Counted from the first letter of the stretch, positions 51,029 through 59,873 are shown. The stretch is DNA of 64,000 nucleotides from Solirubrobacterales bacterium (GCA_027315115.1 DAHUYQ010000015.1:1-64000), one strand, 5' to 3'. Notes: generated from the sequence alone by a model not told the origin. Program-made: numbers and translations.

Positions 51029-51058
51029 TCGAGGGCCGGCCTTTGCGCCGGCCCTCGA
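51029..51058 (+). terminator. Strong stem-loop after sodA
   Basis: A 12-bp perfect stem (TCGAGGGCCGGC with GCCGGCCCTCGA) and a 6-base loop CTTTGC, starting 22 bp after the sodA stop and followed by CTTGTTGG. The T-run is short, as is common at high G+C. It separates sodA from the convergent PIN-toxin gene. Confidence 0.85.
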
Positions 51059-51106
51059 CTTGTTGGCTGCCGGCGCAGCGTCTTCGGCAGTCTGAGCGGA
51101 CGGCGG

Positions 51107-51532
51107 CTATGCGAACGGGTTGACGACGGTCACGGAGCCGTAGGTTCGCCCGTGTTGAAAGTCCTCGGAGAGCAGCCGCTCGAAGCCGTGATGCTCGGCG
51201 TAGGCCCACATGTGCGCGTCACACCAGGACAGTTGATAGGTCGCTCGTCCTCGCAGCGCCAGCCGGATGATCTGCTCGGTTGGATACAGGACGTCGAACT
51301 GGAGCAGCAGCTCTTCGACCTCGCGCGTGGCATCGGGCCAGTCGAGCAGCGGGCAACCGTCGCCGAGCGGTCGGGTCACCGCGGCGATGAGCTCCACGAT
51401 GGTCTGATGGGCAAGCGCGACGTCGCCGTTTGCGATCCCGTCGCGGAGCAGGTCGTGCGCGATGCGTTGCTTGTCGGGGAAGCGCGGGTCGAACCGGTAG
51501 ACGAGGATGTTGGTGTCAACGAGCGCCGGCAC
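51107..51532 (-). CDS. VapC-type PIN-domain toxin
   Basis: A 141-aa PIN ribonuclease. Conserved acids are in order: Asp in [13 protein letters not shown], Glu in [10 protein letters not shown], Asp in [12 protein letters not shown] and Asp near LLSEDFQHG. It resembles VapC toxins paired with AbrB-type antitoxins. Its start overlaps the end of the antitoxin gene by 17 bases, so expression is coupled. It is convergent with sodA, separated by the sodA terminator. Confidence 0.88.
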   Translation of the reverse strand: MPALVDTNILVYRFDPRFPDKQRIAHDLLRDGIANGDVALAHQTIVELIAAVTRPLGDGCPLLDWPDATREVEELLLQFDVLYPTEQIIRLALRGRATYQLSWCDAHMWAYAEHHGFERLLSEDFQHGRTYGSVTVVNPFA

Positions 51533-51803
51533 GCTCGTAAAGCTCGTCGCGACGCCAGCCGCGGTCGCCGGTCATCTTGGCTCGACGCGTCTGCTGCCGC
51601 TCTCGCTGACGCTTGGTTGCCTGGTCGAAGCGCTGCAAACGCTGCTCTCGATCGAGCCCGATCGGCTTCGAGCCTGTCCGCTCGACGCGGATCGCATCGC
51701 CGGCAGGCAGGAACGCGATCTCGTCCCCGCAGGCGATGCGGTAACGATCGGCGATCGCCTTCGGGATCGTGACCTGACGCTTGCTCGTCACTCTTGCCAT
51801 CAT
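51516..51803 (-). CDS. AbrB/MazE-type antitoxin
   Basis: A 95-aa antitoxin with an N-terminal swapped-hairpin SpoVT-AbrB domain (RVTSKRQVTIPKAIADRYRI through GDEIAFLPAGDAIRVE), which binds DNA and should autoregulate the pair. The C-terminal half is basic and helical (FDQATKRQRERQQTRRAK), the likely toxin-binding arm. The start could be either of two adjacent ATGs, with AAGG just before. It overlaps the PIN toxin gene. AbrB-PIN pairing is a well-known toxin-antitoxin arrangement. Confidence 0.86.
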   Translation of the reverse strand: MMARVTSKRQVTIPKAIADRYRIACGDEIAFLPAGDAIRVERTGSKPIGLDREQRLQRFDQATKRQRERQQTRRAKMTGDRGWRRDELYERAGAR

Positions 51804-51876
51804 CCTTACTCTAGCAAGGGGTATTCCTTACCGACTGGCGGGCACAGCTAGATCCCGTGACGACGCCCTGAAGCGA

Positions 51877-51930
51877 CGAAAGATGCTGCAACTATTGGCA
51901 GGCGATTTGCAATAGATGCAGCATCTTTCG
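51877..51930. repeat. 21-bp inverted repeat beyond the fic gene
   Basis: Arms CGAAAGATGCTGCAACTATTG-type, 21 bases each with one mismatch (51877-51897 and 51910-51930), and a 12-base loop. It lies 28 bp after the stop of the Fic gene (minus strand), and 73 bp upstream of the AbrB antitoxin start. There is no T-run. It could terminate fic transcription, or be an operator or remnant element. Confidence 0.75.
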
Positions 51931-51958
51931 CGAGTAAGGCGCTCGGCTGAGGCGCCGT

Positions 51959-53518
51959 TCAGGCCTTGGGCCTACGGCTTCTGCCGGGCGTAGACGCGCG
52001 GCGCCCGGGCGCTCTGTGCGCCGGCTCATCTTCGAGGATCTCGGCAGGATCGAGCAGATGAAGGTTGTGATCGTGTGCGATCTCAGGCGGCGCCAGGGCG
52101 TTCGTGCGGTCCATGAGCTCCAGCACCGTCGCGCGGTCATCCCAGGTCATGAGCGACGCCCACCGTTGGGCACGATCGATCACGCGTGAGAGGGGCCTTG
52201 CATTGCGATTGTGGCTCAAGGCCCGCAGAGCCTGCATGTACTCGTCCCGGTAGGACATGGGGATCATCACGCGGCACAGCCCCTTCGCGCTGAGCTCGGC
52301 GTTCAGGAGGATTCGCGCCACTCGTCCGTTGCCGTCCGTGAACGGGTGGACCTCCGCCGCGAGGAACATGGCGTAAATCGCGCGGGGCAGTCCCGGGGGC
52401 AGGGTGCCGCAGAGCCTGAAGCCCTCCCGCAGGGTGCCTCTCACAAGCGCGGGAAGGACGAACAGAGTTTGCCCGGCGCGATTCGCCTTTTCCTTGAACT
52501 GCCCAGGCTTCTTCTCGGGGCGAGCCTCGAGCACTTCATGGTTCGCGCTGATCAGAAAGCTCTCCAGCTCCTCCGGGGTGGTAGGTGGACGCGCTCCCAG
52601 GTCGGGGCTGGTGATTGCGCGAAACGTCCCGAGCACATCGTGAGCGTCGGCCGGCCGTTGCTCTGGTATCCGGCCGTCGAACACGATTTCCTCGGCCTCG
52701 TCGACTTCGAACTCCGTCCCCTCGATCCAATTCGAGAAGTACGCCTCGAAGAACGCGAACAGTCGTTGCGGGTCGGCTGGCGCCGGGCGCTCCGCGAACG
52801 GCGTGCTCGCAAGCTCGGCTCGCAGCACCTCGAAGAGCTCCAGGCGATCGGGGTCGTAGGGCGAGCCCTCTCGGCGCGCTCTCGCGAGCGGTGTGCTGAG
52901 CTCGGTCTCTCGCGTGCCCAGGAGGGTGCCGATCAGGGCGTCGAGCTCTACGAGCTGCGCCTCGGCGCCGAGCGCCGGTGCGATCGCGCGGGCATCGTCT
53001 CGCAGTTCGCCCAGCGCTTGATCCCCCCGCCGGCGAGCGATGCGGTCGAGGTGTGCCTCCATCTCCTCCCGCCGCAATGTGCGCGCAACGCCCGATCGGG
53101 CGCGGGATGGGCGCATGTTGTCCAGCAGCGCTCGCGCCTGCCCGGCGACGAACAGCTCGACGAAGGGCATGTCCCCCTCGACCCGACCAGGTCCGTTCCT
53201 GGGAGCAAGCACGAGGCCGGGAAGCACGACCCTGCGAGGATTCCGCGGGCGCGCGCCGACGTCCAGGAAGAGCGAGCCGTCCTCGGCCGGCGCAGCGTCG
53301 ATCGCGCTGCGATCGACGATCACCGCGCCCGGAAAGTAGAGCGCCGCCACGTCATACCAGAGGCGGCGCACAAGCCGATCGAGATCCTCGTCGAGGTTCC
53401 GTGTGTAGAGCCCGCGCGCGATCCGCCGGATCTCCCCCCGCCGGACGGCACGACCGGCCCATTCGGCGTCGTTGGGACGGAAGACCTCAGACAGGTATTG
53501 CGTATTTTGCGTTGGCAT
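51959..53518 (-). CDS. Fic-domain protein with N-terminal AbiEi-like domain
   Basis: 519 aa in two parts. Residues about 15-140 resemble the AbiEi antitoxin/regulator fold: RRGEIRRIARGLYTRN (winged helix), VDRSAID, LFLDVG and the end VAGQARALLDNM. Residues about 190-480 form a Fic domain with the active motif HPFTDGNGRVAR (H391), which transfers AMP or another group to proteins. A class II inhibitory helix is present upstream as SNWIEG (S262, E266), so the enzyme should be self-restrained. Stand-alone AbiEi and Fic are separate families, so the fusion is notable. The C-terminal tail is Arg/Pro-rich. Confidence 0.85.
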   Translation of the reverse strand: MPTQNTQYLSEVFRPNDAEWAGRAVRRGEIRRIARGLYTRNLDEDLDRLVRRLWYDVAALYFPGAVIVDRSAIDAAPAEDGSLFLDVGARPRNPRRVVLPGLVLAPRNGPGRVEGDMPFVELFVAGQARALLDNMRPSRARSGVARTLRREEMEAHLDRIARRRGDQALGELRDDARAIAPALGAEAQLVELDALIGTLLGTRETELSTPLARARREGSPYDPDRLELFEVLRAELASTPFAERPAPADPQRLFAFFEAYFSNWIEGTEFEVDEAEEIVFDGRIPEQRPADAHDVLGTFRAITSPDLGARPPTTPEELESFLISANHEVLEARPEKKPGQFKEKANRAGQTLFVLPALVRGTLREGFRLCGTLPPGLPRAIYAMFLAAEVHPFTDGNGRVARILLNAELSAKGLCRVMIPMSYRDEYMQALRALSHNRNARPLSRVIDRAQRWASLMTWDDRATVLELMDRTNALAPPEIAHDHNLHLLDPAEILEDEPAHRAPGRRASTPGRSRRPKA

Positions 53519-53625
53519 AGGCGGACCCCGGAGCCGAGAAGCGCTAAATAAGCATACCTAACCAACGGATAACTGCGATTTAAGAGCCGTTTGGCGCGCG
53601 AGCGCCAGGGTTGCGCCGCGGGCGC

Positions 53626-54207
53626 TCAGGCGCCCTCGGCCTCGACGCCAAGCAAGCTCGCAAGCGGCAGGTCGGCCACGCCCGCGATCGGACACGAGAG
53701 GATCGCGTCAGCGCCGTGTCGCTTGCATTGGCGGTAGCCGTCGAGCTGCGGCTCGCTGTAGACCTCGACCGAGCGCGCGGGCACGTCGATCAGCCAGTAG
53801 GTGGGGATGCCGGCCAGGGCATACAGTCGCCCCTTCACCTCACGGTCGATCCGCTGCGAGGCGACCGCTACCTCGACCGCCAGCAGAGCGGTGCGGGGAT
53901 GCTCGCCGCGCGGAGACCGCGGGGCCACCAACGCGACGTCCGGCTCCGGCTCGGAGTCGGGAGCGACTTCCAGCGGGAGCTGCACCCGCAGGCGAGCATC
54001 GGCCTTGGCGAAATGGCCGGTCAGCGTCTCGATCACCGCGGCGTGGGCTCGCGACTGCGGGCTCATCTCCACGAAGAGCCCTTCGAGCAACTCGACGCGC
54101 CGGCCCTCAAGAGCGCCGCTGGCGACGATCTGGTTGTAGGTGTCGAGATCCAGCCGATGGATCGGCACGGCCGTCTCGGAGCCTGCGATCGTTGCGGTCG
54201 CCACCAT
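53626..54207 (-). CDS. Uma2-family (DUF820) putative nuclease
   Basis: A 193-aa protein of the Uma2/PD-(D/E)xK family, common in cyanobacteria and actinobacteria. The opening LDLDTYNQIVASGALEGRRVEL and VEMSPQSRAHAAVIE are characteristic. The nuclease core residues are EPDVALVAPRS and LAVEVAVASQ, in which the usual second motif E-V-x-x-S is kept. Biological role unknown; often found in mobile or repeated families. It stands alone, between the Fic gene and higBA. Confidence 0.85.
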   Translation of the reverse strand: MVATATIAGSETAVPIHRLDLDTYNQIVASGALEGRRVELLEGLFVEMSPQSRAHAAVIETLTGHFAKADARLRVQLPLEVAPDSEPEPDVALVAPRSPRGEHPRTALLAVEVAVASQRIDREVKGRLYALAGIPTYWLIDVPARSVEVYSEPQLDGYRQCKRHGADAILSCPIAGVADLPLASLLGVEAEGA

Positions 54208-54368
54208 AGGCTGATCATATCCGCGGCCCGGGGGCGCTTCGAGAGGGTTGGAGGTCGTCCATGCCCTCTCTATCCGACGGATCGGCCGCGGGCGGGACAG
54301 CGACGAGAACTACCGGGCGAGCGGGTGTCGCTGGACGAAGCGGCCCGTCGCTCTGTTCGCAGCGAAGC

Positions 54369-54671
54369 TCAGGCGTGGACCAGCGGCTGGATCTGCTGAA
54401 GGGCCGGGCCGATCCGGTCTCGTTCGACTTCTATGTCGTAGCGGTCCTGGAGGTTCAGCCAGAAGCGTTCGCTGGTCCCGAAGAACCGCGCGAGCCGCAG
54501 CGCCGTATCGGTGCTGATGCGCCGCTTGCCGTGGACGATCTCGTTGATGCGTCGCGGCGGAACGCCGATCGCGACAGCCAGGCGGTGCTGGGTGACCTCA
54601 AGCGGCTGCAGGTACTCCTCCATCAGCACCTCTCCAGGATGGATTGGGGACATGATTTGGTCGGTGCTCAC
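54369..54671 (-). CDS. higA: HigA-type antitoxin (XRE family)
   Basis: A 100-aa helix-turn-helix antitoxin of the HigA/VapI group: IHPGEVLMEEYLQPLEVTQ, IGVPPRRINEIVHGKRRIS, then ALRLARFFGTSERFWLNLQ. It binds its own promoter and neutralises HigB. I use the GTG at 54671, preceded by GGGAG, 19 bp after the toxin stop; the downstream ATG at 54653 is possible. Toxin before antitoxin is the usual hig order. Confidence 0.9.
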   Translation of the reverse strand: MSTDQIMSPIHPGEVLMEEYLQPLEVTQHRLAVAIGVPPRRINEIVHGKRRISTDTALRLARFFGTSERFWLNLQDRYDIEVERDRIGPALQQIQPLVHA

Positions 54672-54690
54672 GGGATCTCCCTTCTTGCCT

Positions 54691-54972
54691 TCAGTGGTAG
54701 TCGACGATCTCGACATCCTCAGGTCCGGCGGCCGTCCATCGGAAGCAGATGCGCCATTGCCGGTTGATGCGGACGCTGTAGGTGCCGGCTCGCTCGCCCT
54801 TGAGCTTCTCCAGCCGATTGCCCGGCGGAACTCGGAGGTCGTCGAGGGTCTCAGCGGCGTCCAGGATCAGCAGCTTTCGCAACGCCACGCGCTGCGTGCT
54901 CTGGTCGAGCTTACGTACCGTCCGTCGCTGCCAGACTCGCTCGGTCTCCTTATCCGCGAACGAACGCAGCAC
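54691..54972 (-). CDS. higB: HigB-type RelE-fold toxin
   Basis: A 93-aa RelE/HigB ribonuclease that cuts mRNA on ribosomes. The family's [20 protein letters not shown] and WRICFRW, and the final acidic DVEIVDYH, are all present. It starts at GTG, close behind a promoter with repeated CATAACGC boxes, and precedes higA by 19 bp. Complete and probably functional. Confidence 0.9.
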   Translation of the reverse strand: MLRSFADKETERVWQRRTVRKLDQSTQRVALRKLLILDAAETLDDLRVPPGNRLEKLKGERAGTYSVRINRQWRICFRWTAAGPEDVEIVDYH

Positions 54973-54980
54973 CTCGCCGT

Positions 54981-55009
54981 ATGGTAACGCAACGCGTTAT
55001 GAACGGCAA
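54981..55009 (-). promoter_or_regulatory. higBA promoter with CATAACGC boxes
   Basis: On the minus strand TTGCCG (55009-55004), a 17-bp spacer and TACCAT (54986-54981), 8 bp before the higB GTG. Two CATAACGC copies flank or lie within the -35/spacer region (near 55017-55010 and 55001-54994), fitting HigA operators. The mRNA leader would be very short. Confidence 0.55.
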
Positions 55010-55080
55010 GCGTTATGCTCGGCCGACAGTTGGCGACGTTCGGCGGCCGGCGGGGCCTGGAGTCGGCTCAGGCAGTCGGC

Positions 55081-55791
55081 TCAGTCCAGATCGGGCCGTG
55101 GCTGGTGCTCGGCGCCGTCCGCTTCGTCCTCACGCGATCGGGCCCAGATAGCTCCGATGACCGCCGCGACGGCCGCGGTCGCGCCACCCGAGATGCCCGT
55201 CGGGAGCGCCTTCGCCGAAGCGAGTGAATCTGCCTTCAGCGAGATCGCGAGGACACCGCCCACCACGAACATGGCGGCCGCATGGATGGCAAGCGAGCAC
55301 GCGAAGGCCAGCGGCGGCACGTGCAGCCGAGTCGGCGGGCCTCCGGGCAGGTAGGGAGCGCCAGCCCGGCGCAGGTACTCCCGGTTGAGACGCTCGGCAG
55401 TCTGAGCGTGCCTGATCGTCTGCCAGGTGCGCCAGACGTTGAGCAGGACGACGGCCGAGACGCCGGCCATCACTACGGCCTGCGCCTGCTCCGAGCGCCT
55501 AAGCAGGTACACAACGAACCCGATCCCGGCAACGCCAAAGACGGCACCCAACGCGACGCCCAGCCAGAACGACGATCGCTTGGAGCGGCGCTGGCGCTCC
55601 CGCGCAAACGCGACCACGTAGCGAGCGACGGCGACGTCTTCGGCGGCCTCGCCGTGGCGCACCAGCTTTCTCGCACGGCGCCGTTCGGCGCCGTTGCACC
55701 CTGTCATCGCTGACGCCAGCTCCTGCGAGACGACCTCCCCCATCCCCGACGCCAGCCATAGGCGCCAGGGCCGCGATGCGTCGGTCCTCAT
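55081..55791 (-). CDS. Membrane protein of unknown function
   Basis: Not recognised. 236 aa with an N-terminal cytoplasmic helix-rich part (ELASAMTGCNGAERRRARKL, then about 50 charged residues) and two pairs of membrane helices (about 75-95 and 105-120; 160-180 and 195-215). The first part resembles VIT1/CCC1-like or DUF-type fragments only loosely. It follows the CPBP protease gene by 7 bp and is probably co-transcribed. No motif points to a reaction. Confidence 0.6.
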   Translation of the reverse strand: MRTDASRPWRLWLASGMGEVVSQELASAMTGCNGAERRRARKLVRHGEAAEDVAVARYVVAFARERQRRSKRSSFWLGVALGAVFGVAGIGFVVYLLRRSEQAQAVVMAGVSAVVLLNVWRTWQTIRHAQTAERLNREYLRRAGAPYLPGGPPTRLHVPPLAFACSLAIHAAAMFVVGGVLAISLKADSLASAKALPTGISGGATAAVAAVIGAIWARSREDEADGAEHQPRPDLD

Positions 55792-55798
55792 CGCCGGT

Positions 55799-56932
55799 TC
55801 ATCTCGGCCGCCTGGTCATCAACCAGCTCGCCCGGGTATCGGGGCGGCTGGGAGCCGTATGCGCGTCGGCTCGCCGCGATTTCAGCCGGCTGCCGGCGAA
55901 CGTCAGGATCACCAGGACGATCGCGGCCAGCAGCACGATCAGATCGCTGCCCGTCAGCGCGAAGTCGACGGCGCTCGCGTCGACGAGCCAGTGCAGCGCG
56001 ATGCCGGGCAGCAGCGATCCGGTGCGCTCGTAGAGCAGGCACGCGATCACGCCGAACGCGGCCTTGACAGGCAGCGTGTCCAGAGGGTAACCGGTGATGT
56101 GCACCAGCCCGAACAGCGCGCCGGCAAGCAGAGCCGCGGGCAGGATCGCCATCCGGTTTCGCAGGCTGCGATAGAGCAGGCCGCGGAAGAAGACCTCCTC
56201 GACGATCGGCGCGCTGATCGCGACGCCGGCGACCGCGAGCACGATGCTGAGGGTGCTCGCGCGATCGACGTTTGCGAGTTGGCCGGCGGCGGCGTGAGGT
56301 CGCAAGAGCGCAAGCCAAAGGGCGCCGAGCGCCCCGTAGGCCAGGAGCGCGAGCAGCACCAGGCCAAACGATCGCCCCGCGGGCACCGCGCGCAGGCCGA
56401 GATCCTCGCGTGAGAGACCGCGCCGGCGCTTGAGCGGCAGCAGCGCGCCGAGCAGCACCGCGTCGACGGCCAGCACGCCCGCGCCGACCGGCAGTCTGAC
56501 ATCCAGCCCAAGGTAGAAGATCGCCGAGAGCCCGAGCACGACCGTAAACGTGCACACATAGGAGGCCAGCACGGCGTATCGCACCGACCATTCTCGCGAG
56601 CGGGCGGTCGGCTTGGGCCACGCCACGCGCCGGCGCGCGGACGCGCCGAGACGCCCGGCGTTGCTGCGATAGATCACACACGAGGTCACCACGCCGCCGG
56701 CCCACGCGACGAGCATCAGGCCCACGCCAGAGCTTTCGCCGCCGCTCCCAGATGATTCGCCGGCCATGATCCACCCCGCGAGCGCGAGCGCCGACCACAG
56801 GGCGCCGAACGCCGTCCAGCCTCCGACCCTGCAGCGCAGCCCGGCCAGCAGGGGCGCCCATGCGCCGAGCCCGAGCGGCAACAGGGAAAGCCAGAGCCAG
56901 CGGCCCCGAGGCGCTGCGTTGCGTTCACTCAT
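55799..56932 (-). CDS. CPBP-family intramembrane metalloprotease (Abi/CAAX type)
   Basis: Integral membrane protease-like protein, 377 aa with about 9-10 helices. The CPBP motifs are present: IVEEVFFRGLLY (EExxxR), LFGLVHI (FxxxH) and the last His in GIALHWLVDAS. Family members process CAAX-like proteins in eukaryotes and act in bacteriocin immunity or envelope signalling in bacteria. I start at the MSERN ATG. It is upstream of the four-helix protein gene, with a 7-bp gap. Partner unknown. Confidence 0.83.
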   Translation of the reverse strand: MSERNAAPRGRWLWLSLLPLGLGAWAPLLAGLRCRVGGWTAFGALWSALALAGWIMAGESSGSGGESSGVGLMLVAWAGGVVTSCVIYRSNAGRLGASARRRVAWPKPTARSREWSVRYAVLASYVCTFTVVLGLSAIFYLGLDVRLPVGAGVLAVDAVLLGALLPLKRRRGLSREDLGLRAVPAGRSFGLVLLALLAYGALGALWLALLRPHAAAGQLANVDRASTLSIVLAVAGVAISAPIVEEVFFRGLLYRSLRNRMAILPAALLAGALFGLVHITGYPLDTLPVKAAFGVIACLLYERTGSLLPGIALHWLVDASAVDFALTGSDLIVLLAAIVLVILTFAGSRLKSRRADAHTAPSRPDTRASWLMTRRPR

Positions 56933-56990
56933 GGGCCGCACGCAATCCTAGACCGGCGAGATGCGCGTCCGCTGCTCGTCCCGGTTCTCC

Positions 56991-59177
56991 CTATGACTGG
57001 ATGGCGACCTTGCCCAGCGTCTGCTTCGGTGACTTCGTCTCCACTCTCACGTTCAGATGTCCGCGTTGGCGCGCCACGGCGTGCCGGCCTGCGGAATTGA
57101 CCTTGATCTTGATTGTCGACGTCCGTCCGACGGCAATCCGGTAGTGCGCACTGCCGATTACGATGGTGCGCACACGCGACTTGTGGTGAACGCGCACTTT
57201 CACCTGCTCCACGAGCTCCACCACGCCTTCGCACCGACCATGACCTTCGCAACGCAGATCGACGGACGCGGCGCCGCCTTTCAGCTTCAGCTTGCGGCCC
57301 AACAGCCGCAGGCGCGCTTCCGAAGCACTTGAGCCCGTCTTGTGGGTGGCTTCTTTCTCGCTGCCAGCATCGTTCTGCGACGCCGAGACCGCCACAGCGC
57401 CCGAAGACGAGACCGCAAAGTTCGGGTCACCAAGGTAGTCGGCCTTGACGCTGTGGTCGCCAGCGCCTTCGTAGGTGACCGTGCAGGTCGCCGTCGAGGA
57501 GCCTATCGCGACCGTCAAAGGACGCGGGGCGCAGGAGCCGATCGCGGCGCCGTTGTCTTCGAACGACACGCTTCCAGTCGGACCGGAGAGCAGTGGCGCG
57601 ACGCCCTGCACGACCGTGGCGGTGTAGGTGACCTGTTGTCCGGCCGCAGGCGCCACGGTGGACGCGCTCACCGTCGTCTGCGTGGGCGCACGGCCGACTT
57701 GAAAGCTATGCACGCTGCTTTCAGATGCCAGCACGTGGATGCCTTCCCGAGGCATGTACGTCGCGGATAGCTCCACGGGCGAGCTTGCCGCCGAGAACGC
57801 CGTGGCGCAGGTCGCCGTGTAAGCGCCGCCGTCCAGCACCACCGGCTGATTCGAGCACCCCGACAGCGGACCGCCGCGGTCATCGAATGAGACGGATCCC
57901 TGAGGTTCTAGCCCGGCGGCGGCGTTGACGGTGGCAGTGAGAGTCACCGGCTGGTCGGTGACCGGGCTTCCTGGAGCGATTGAGAGGCTGGTCGTCGAGC
58001 TTGCGCTCCCTGCCACGGTGGCCGTCACGGTCTTGGTGGCGCCGCTGCGATCGTAGGCTATCCACAGCTTCTGGGAGGGCATCGATCCGCAGCCTGACGC
58101 AAAGTCGACAGGTATTTCGGCTCCTTCCGGAGCATTGCCGAAGGTGCCTGTCAGTTCGCCGCTGGTCGAGACGAGCGTGTAGGTCTGCAGGAGGGGCAGC
58201 GGCGAGCATGTAGCCCCTTCCTTCGGGACCATGACCACCAGGGTCGCCGAGCTCAGGCTCACCGCCCCGCGAGCCGTGAGCTGCGAGTAGCCCGTGCCCG
58301 CTGGGCCGCCGGTGCCATGCACTTCGAACTCGACTCCGGTCGCGCCATCCAAGGCGACGCTTGCTGCTTCGAGCCTGCCCGCCGGCGTTTCCCCGCTGCC
58401 GATGGCAAGCGTGGCTGCTTCCGTTTCAAGCGCGCCGACTTCGCCGCTGCCGAAGAAGAACACGTGCGCCAAGCGGACCGCGTGGCCGTCGCCGGCGTTC
58501 AGCGACCCACCGCCGCCGACGCCGACGATTGCGTTCTCATCGCGATTGCCGCTGGCATCCGCTCCTTCGATGTCGATGGCCCCGACGTTGACGTCGGCGC
58601 CGATCGCAAACTCCACGCTCCGTTCGGCCTCGACCGTCAATTCGGAGCCCGCGCCTTTCACTTCGCCTTCGAGCAGGAACAGATGGTTTGCGAGCGATTC
58701 CCGGCTCGAGCCGGAGAGCCGCCAGGTCTGCTTCGCTCCGAGCGTGAGCGGAACTCCGAGTTCTGCGTAGCCGGACGCGGTTCCTTCTGGCCCGGAGCTC
58801 AGGCCGCCGGAACCGAGTGTGATCGGTGTCGAGCCATCGATTTCGTATTCGCCGCCATCGGAGACGTCCATCGATTCGGCCGTGAGCGCCGACACGTTCT
58901 CTTCGCTCTCGTAGCACGCTTCCGATGGGTTTTCCACAGAACATTGGCTGCCAAGCAGTGGAAAGGACAGCGACACCGTCGAAGATGGCGCGGGCCCAGA
59001 CCCGCCGACCCAATTGGCGCCGGCGGACCAGCCGTGAGACGCGCTGGACGCTTTGCCGCTCCAGCTGAGCGTCGACGCAAGGGCCGCAGGCGCCGAGGCG
59101 TACCCGGCCGCCAGCACCAACGCGGCCACCAGCACTCTCGCTCCGCGTCTCCCCGACATAGCGGGCATCGCCACCAT
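56991..59177 (-). CDS. Large secreted protein with Ig-like repeats
   Basis: A 728-aa exported protein. The signal peptide is RRGARVLVAALVLAAGYASA followed by an Ala-x-Ala site. A strand-rich N-terminal part (about 35-330; SWSGKASSASHGWSAGANWV and further acidic strands) is followed by two bacterial Ig-like (Big_3-type) domains (about 410-510 and 520-620), with TTSLSIAPGSPVTDQPVTLT- and TTVSASTVAPAAGQQVTYT-like openings. A basic C-terminal domain (about 640-728) may bind the wall. A GGGAGG ribosome site fits the ATG at 59177. The role is probably a surface or adhesive protein. Confidence 0.75.
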   Translation of the reverse strand: MVAMPAMSGRRGARVLVAALVLAAGYASAPAALASTLSWSGKASSASHGWSAGANWVGGSGPAPSSTVSLSFPLLGSQCSVENPSEACYESEENVSALTAESMDVSDGGEYEIDGSTPITLGSGGLSSGPEGTASGYAELGVPLTLGAKQTWRLSGSSRESLANHLFLLEGEVKGAGSELTVEAERSVEFAIGADVNVGAIDIEGADASGNRDENAIVGVGGGGSLNAGDGHAVRLAHVFFFGSGEVGALETEAATLAIGSGETPAGRLEAASVALDGATGVEFEVHGTGGPAGTGYSQLTARGAVSLSSATLVVMVPKEGATCSPLPLLQTYTLVSTSGELTGTFGNAPEGAEIPVDFASGCGSMPSQKLWIAYDRSGATKTVTATVAGSASSTTSLSIAPGSPVTDQPVTLTATVNAAAGLEPQGSVSFDDRGGPLSGCSNQPVVLDGGAYTATCATAFSAASSPVELSATYMPREGIHVLASESSVHSFQVGRAPTQTTVSASTVAPAAGQQVTYTATVVQGVAPLLSGPTGSVSFEDNGAAIGSCAPRPLTVAIGSSTATCTVTYEGAGDHSVKADYLGDPNFAVSSSGAVAVSASQNDAGSEKEATHKTGSSASEARLRLLGRKLKLKGGAASVDLRCEGHGRCEGVVELVEQVKVRVHHKSRVRTIVIGSAHYRIAVGRTSTIKIKVNSAGRHAVARQRGHLNVRVETKSPKQTLGKVAIQS

Positions 59178-59478
59178 CGCATCCTCCCCTGGTCGTAGCG
59201 CCACGCGCGCCGGCCTCGCGGGCCTGTACGAGCGGCGCAATATACCGTCCGTGCTTCTGATATTTCATATCCGTCTGTATATCCACCAACTAGCGGTGGC
59301 CGACAACCCTGCGAAGACCCGCTGCAAATGACGTGCCGCTTCCGGGAGTGTCGAGACTCGGAACCATATAGCTCGGCAGGAAACGCCGCATATGGTGTTT
59401 CTCGCTCCCGCGGCTGGGGGCACGCGCGCCCTTCGCGTCGAAGATCACGGACTCGCATGCGAGGCCCGTCCTCCTCGA
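59178..59478. other. Gap upstream of the Ig-like protein gene
   Basis: About 300 bp, A+T-richer than its surroundings, without a gene. On the minus strand TATATT (59244-59239) lies about 60 bp before the start, with TGAAAT (59267-59262) at a 17-bp spacing, a possible promoter for the secreted protein. Nothing else was recognised. Confidence 0.45.
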
Positions 59479-59817
59479 CTACCGTTTCACGTAATGCCTG
59501 ATCTGCGGCGACACCAACAAGAGCAGCCTCCCGCCGTTCCACGCGATCCACATCCCGCCAAGTTTGCCGGCAATCGCAACGATCAGGCCACTGGCCTCCG
59601 CCACCACCAGCGTGCCCCACGCCCATCGCTGTCTGCGCAGCAGCGCAACGAGCAGCCCACCGAATATGACCAGTACGACCACCGCAACCGGCGAGCCCCA
59701 AAACCGCGCGCCCTCGCTGCTCAGCGACAGGCCGAGCGCAACCACATACAGCACGCAGTAAACAGCGATCACAGCCCGCTGAGCAGCGATCGCATCACCC
59801 CTCCTGAGCGTACTCAC
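59479..59817 (-). CDS. Small membrane protein of unknown function
   Basis: Not recognised. 112 aa with three to four hydrophobic helices (about 15-33, 43-60, 66-86, and a weaker one at 90-104) and a short basic end (QIRHYVKR). It lies 56 bp after the second small membrane protein gene, in the same direction, and 301 bp before the Ig-like gene. Composition is slightly less G+C-rich than that of neighbours. No motif supports a function. Confidence 0.55.
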   Translation of the reverse strand: MSTLRRGDAIAAQRAVIAVYCVLYVVALGLSLSSEGARFWGSPVAVVVLVIFGGLLVALLRRQRWAWGTLVVAEASGLIVAIAGKLGGMWIAWNGGRLLLLVSPQIRHYVKR

Positions 59818-59873
59818 GCGCGCTTCACGCCTGTGAACCGCCTCTCACGCACATGTCCCCGATCGGCCGCGAG

